Source of the DNA: an uncultured Bacillota bacterium
GTDB lineage: Bacteria > Bacillota_I > Bacilli_A > RFN20 > CAG-288
Direction: 5' to 3'
DNA: 64,000 nucleotides
Assembly (NCBI GenBank): GCA_949284445.1
Contig: CASDVP010000001.1
Location: forward strand, 62,001-126,000
The position numbers and the translations under genes were made by a program. The notes under the pieces were generated by a model, which searched no databases, was not told the origin of the DNA, and worked only from the letters and a program-made list of their open reading frames with translations. Of the stretch, positions 62,501 to 64,000 are shown in pieces. Numbering within the stretch: the first letter of the stretch is position 1; every line of letters begins with the position of its first letter.

Positions 62501-63705
62501 TTAGAAGAAGCGACAACATTAACTTTTTCATCATTTAATGTTTCACCACCCAAATAAGATGATTCAACAGTATCAGTAGTCCAATCAGAATAACCTTGAT
62601 TGCCAGAAAAACTTGATTTACCAGAGTTACCAGCTGCATAGTTAACGATGACACCAGCATCGATAGCTCCTTGAATAGCTTTATAAGCATTACTGGAAGG
62701 ATCATCTTCGTTATCATTTAAATCAGTACCTAAAGAAAGGTTGATAACATCAAGGCCGAGCTTAGCTGCATCATTGATAGCTGCAATGATATCCTCATCA
62801 TAAGCACCGCCATCACCATCAGGGAAAACTTTCATGATGGCTAATTGGGCATTGGGGGCAATACCAGTGAAGTCATCACCATTAGCAGCAGCTAACGAAG
62901 CGACGTGAGTTCCGTGCTCTGCGGTTGTCGGGTTAACATTAGGATCGCGTCCTTGATAGTCGTATGCGTATGCGATCTTTTTGTTGATTCTGACAGCATT
63001 TTGACCATTAAAGCCAGATTTCTTCTTGGCAGCATTGACAACTTCTTCGGTTAAGATATCTTGGACATCAGCAGTATCTTTAAAAGCAGCTGCGTTATAG
63101 CCTTCAGTGTCCTTTTCTAACTCATCTCTTTGAGTGGTTCCTTCGACTTGATTTAAGAATAAACCAGTATCGATGATACCGATTGTGATACCTTTACCTA
63201 ATTGAGGATCAGCTTCAGTTCCAGAAACATCCTTGATAGCCTTAGAAATATCGGTAGCAGTAGCAGAAATGGTTTCTGCAGAATAGTTAGCTAACTTATC
63301 TCTCTTGATGTCGTCTGAAGCGGCTAAGGTGCTGGTTCCACTAGATAAAACTGATGCTGTCGGGCGAGCATAAGCGTGTGAAACTTCAATGCTTTCAACA
63401 CCCGGTATTTGAGCTACATATTCTTCTAAAGAAGAATCCATAGTGATAGCAAAACCGTTCAAAACCGTATCATAAACATAATCGATATGATAAAGTTCTT
63501 CAGGTAAGCGGTAAGCGAGTTCATTTAAAACTTTATTTCTAGCAACCTCCGCTTTGCTAGATTTCACGCCCTGATCAATAGTGACGATAAAGGTTTCCTC
63601 TCCTGCTTTTTCCACTCCAGGCACATCAACTGGAGAAGCAGAGGCTAAAAGCCCACCAAAGCCAAGGCAAGTTAATAATGAAACTAGAGAAAATAGTTTT
63701 TTCAT
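59545..63705 (-). CDS. Cell-envelope S8 subtilase with PA domain
   Basis: The 1386-residue protease has a signal peptide, an inhibitor I9-like propeptide (~35-115) and the catalytic triad Asp179 (IIDTGLF), His264 (EHGTHVAS) and Ser636 (GTSMAAPNFSG). A protease-associated domain inserts between His and Ser (~450-560, KTVAAQKAGADALIVVN). Beta-rich domains of Fn3/C5a-peptidase type follow, then a membrane helix (WHIALIAVGGVVLVAGIAFL) and KKKKAK, so it is anchored by a helix and not by sortase. The ATG at 63705 has GGAGG eight bases before it; the TTG one codon earlier is rejected. It would supply peptides to the adjacent Opp system. Confidence 0.95.
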   Translation of the reverse strand: MKKLFSLVSLLTCLGFGGLLASASPVDVPGVEKAGEETFIVTIDQGVKSSKAEVARNKVLNELAYRLPEELYHIDYVYDTVLNGFAITMDSSLEEYVAQIPGVESIEVSHAYARPTASVLSSGTSTLAASDDIKRDKLANYSAETISATATDISKAIKDVSGTEADPQLGKGITIGIIDTGLFLNQVEGTTQRDELEKDTEGYNAAAFKDTADVQDILTEEVVNAAKKKSGFNGQNAVRINKKIAYAYDYQGRDPNVNPTTAEHGTHVASLAAANGDDFTGIAPNAQLAIMKVFPDGDGGAYDEDIIAAINDAAKLGLDVINLSLGTDLNDNEDDPSSNAYKAIQGAIDAGVIVNYAAGNSGKSSFSGNQGYSDWTTDTVESSYLGGETLNDEKVNVVASSNPNKAFYDSILMVNGTAVSYYDQVINREGSTIEYNTPHPFTDLLGDSQEGSFNYVRIGGVGADSDYESFYAAYNREHGTSISNFSGLKTELGADSKVVAVIDRGETTFTEKTVAAQKAGADALIVVNNDASVTFNFNFDYGSWNPEIPVVLVFQSMGPTFGADNTVGEFTLSTNKAVIAPDGNITSSFSSDGPSYNLDISPTISAPGGQVIGAIDGSVVGTTSKLTGYDNLSGTSMAAPNFSGALASALSEKKPENGGSLALADKEAFDAYKKKISSIAMSTANQLVDSTAKNIGSIRLQGAGIVNVADILGNDAYVTSPSVSDAEAVSSPDALKTESTEVAKVELKNRGSLNTDLSTDKEAYIEFNYTIHNDSSKTRTYTPSLSLMIPDLRIQLTTSEYENSKANDPTTVADVAENLPGKITTSINDQTLDIPDANWSEGKGDIQVEANSTATGKVKVRIDNIEVDKVFDADVDGDGLKDVPDFHGTLREYFNEHSNSAGGSYVEGYLYLTEKGTTTSEDNENGVSHTLTMPYLGFYGDYTKGKAVEPFQFEKEEGHLYNSELADAYIKNLNGSAARRNAYTGSTLTASGSAPNSSEISRIGDLSTSAAPNGTSYLDIAQYDENGDLYLKAGAEGVSDHLVSVFYVNRSVSEATWTITGGGVNKEGQIGDLYEYGTGWGVNNGAGLAKSLFVPSTETYIMHHGYACIDISSLAEGEYTLSYNFTLRGTNTTQTSSYKLVIDKTAPEFISATTQTSSTGRQQLVVTTKGGDAAISYAGRAAIPTKVEGSDDLYRATLTLTDSIIEDNDGRLNLTITDTAYNSTSVIVHLNSLNAFVSANGLPDDADFVLQPTNITAGNYAYDVTLIDAAGSDLDYTGTVTLTLHVGTGLDASTITATANGQAVENISYDSTTGYVTLSNVQFTDGFASINLSRQVITPGSTPVDPSKPSSGLQAWHIALIAVGGVVLVAGIAFLVIFLLKKKKAK

Positions 63706-63887
63706 CAAAATAACCTCCGAAAATATGCAAAATCAATTTTATTGAGATTGTTTATCATTGCAAGTAAAAAAATGATTGCTTTTTTCAGAAATCACGCAGT
63801 TATTCCTTTACTGTTTTTATAAATTTTGTAGTTTTTTACGCTATAAATTGTCAATAAATATTTAATCCAAGATTGATATGACGTGAT

Positions 63888-63901
63888 TGTAAGTGCTTAC
63901 A
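63888..63901. promoter_or_regulatory. CcpA/LacI-type (cre-like) operator upstream of the subtilase gene
   Basis: TGTAAGTGCTTACA: arms TGTAAG/CTTACA are a perfect inverted repeat around TG. It matches cre (TGWAANCGNTNWCA) at all but one position. It is 183 bp upstream of the subtilase start and may also serve a gene beyond the window. Confidence 0.5.
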
Positions 63902-64000
63902 TTTTAAAGATAAATTAAATAATTTATTGTTTCTTATATATGAATAATTAAAAACCGATTAAAAAATATCCTTTTTTGTTTCTTTAAACGATATTTATGA

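Noticed and set aside
1-64000. Mycoplasma-type code (UGA as Trp)
   Set aside because: UGA is used as a normal stop in cca, pth and the MacB-type gene, and recognised proteins need no UGA read-through.
1-64000. tRNA or rRNA genes
   Set aside because: I found no T-loop-like GGTTCGAATCC pattern or rRNA signature in either strand; a tRNAscan run would be decisive.

Overview
This 64 kb window comes from a low-GC, Gram-positive-type genome that uses the standard code: UGA ends several genes (for example the CCA-adding enzyme at 8972) and every Trp I checked is UGG. The mixture suggests an anaerobic, host-associated member of the Bacilli on the Mollicutes side (RF39, Erysipelotrichia or Izemoplasma-like). 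The markers are a superoxide reductase, lipobox lipoproteins, Mollicute-style coiled-coil insertions in the Opp ATPases, glycoside hydrolase family 3 (GH3) enzymes and an S8 cell-envelope protease. This placement is inferred from gene content only. I see no tRNA, rRNA, CRISPR array, transposase or prophage.

Layout. 1-12.3 kb is mostly housekeeping: a partial YitT-family protein, rpmE, a large protein that looks like a dead superfamily 1 helicase, a superoxide reductase, a TM2 protein, an MBL hydrolase, metG, cca, a CBS protein with pyrG, and a TPR-like protein. 12.3-20.8 kb holds a GntR/RCK_C repressor (BusR architecture) diverging from a likely operon: a membrane protein, a MacB-type ABC exporter, a DUF1538 membrane protein, two tandem PII-like proteins and a lipoprotein. 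20.8-25.4 kb is rdgB-pth-mfd. 25.7-32.9 kb is a surface operon: a secreted protein with two A-B repeat units, a four-helix membrane protein, and a domain-swapped, membrane-anchored GH3 enzyme. 33-36.7 kb holds a MerR regulator diverging from a DUF3737 beta-helix protein, a frameshifted AAA/DUF4143 ATPase behind a leader of three tandem mini-ORFs, and a NUDIX hydrolase. 36.8-45.2 kb holds a zinc-ribbon protein, YfhO, a GtrB-like glycosyltransferase, an AlbA/Schlafen regulator and a second GH3 enzyme. 45.3-49.6 kb has two lipoproteins flanking a decayed remnant of an AlbA-type regulator. 49.9-63.7 kb is a DUF3899-oppABCDF operon next to a 1386-residue subtilase.

How it fits together. The subtilase and Opp system look like a route for cutting and importing peptides. 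The two GH3 enzymes and the repeat protein point to use of plant or host glycans. Three CcpA/LacI-type operator-like sites lie near secreted-protein genes (25594, 49807, 63888), which suggests carbon control. The BusR-like repressor and PII pair suggest that c-di-AMP and PII-type signals act on one membrane-transport locus.

The observations most worth following are: the chain of mini-ORFs, each with its own ribosome-binding site, ahead of the DUF4143 ATPase; the A7 frameshift in that same gene; the dead helicase-like protein; the DUF1538-PII-PII cluster; and the large insertions in OppC, OppD and OppF.
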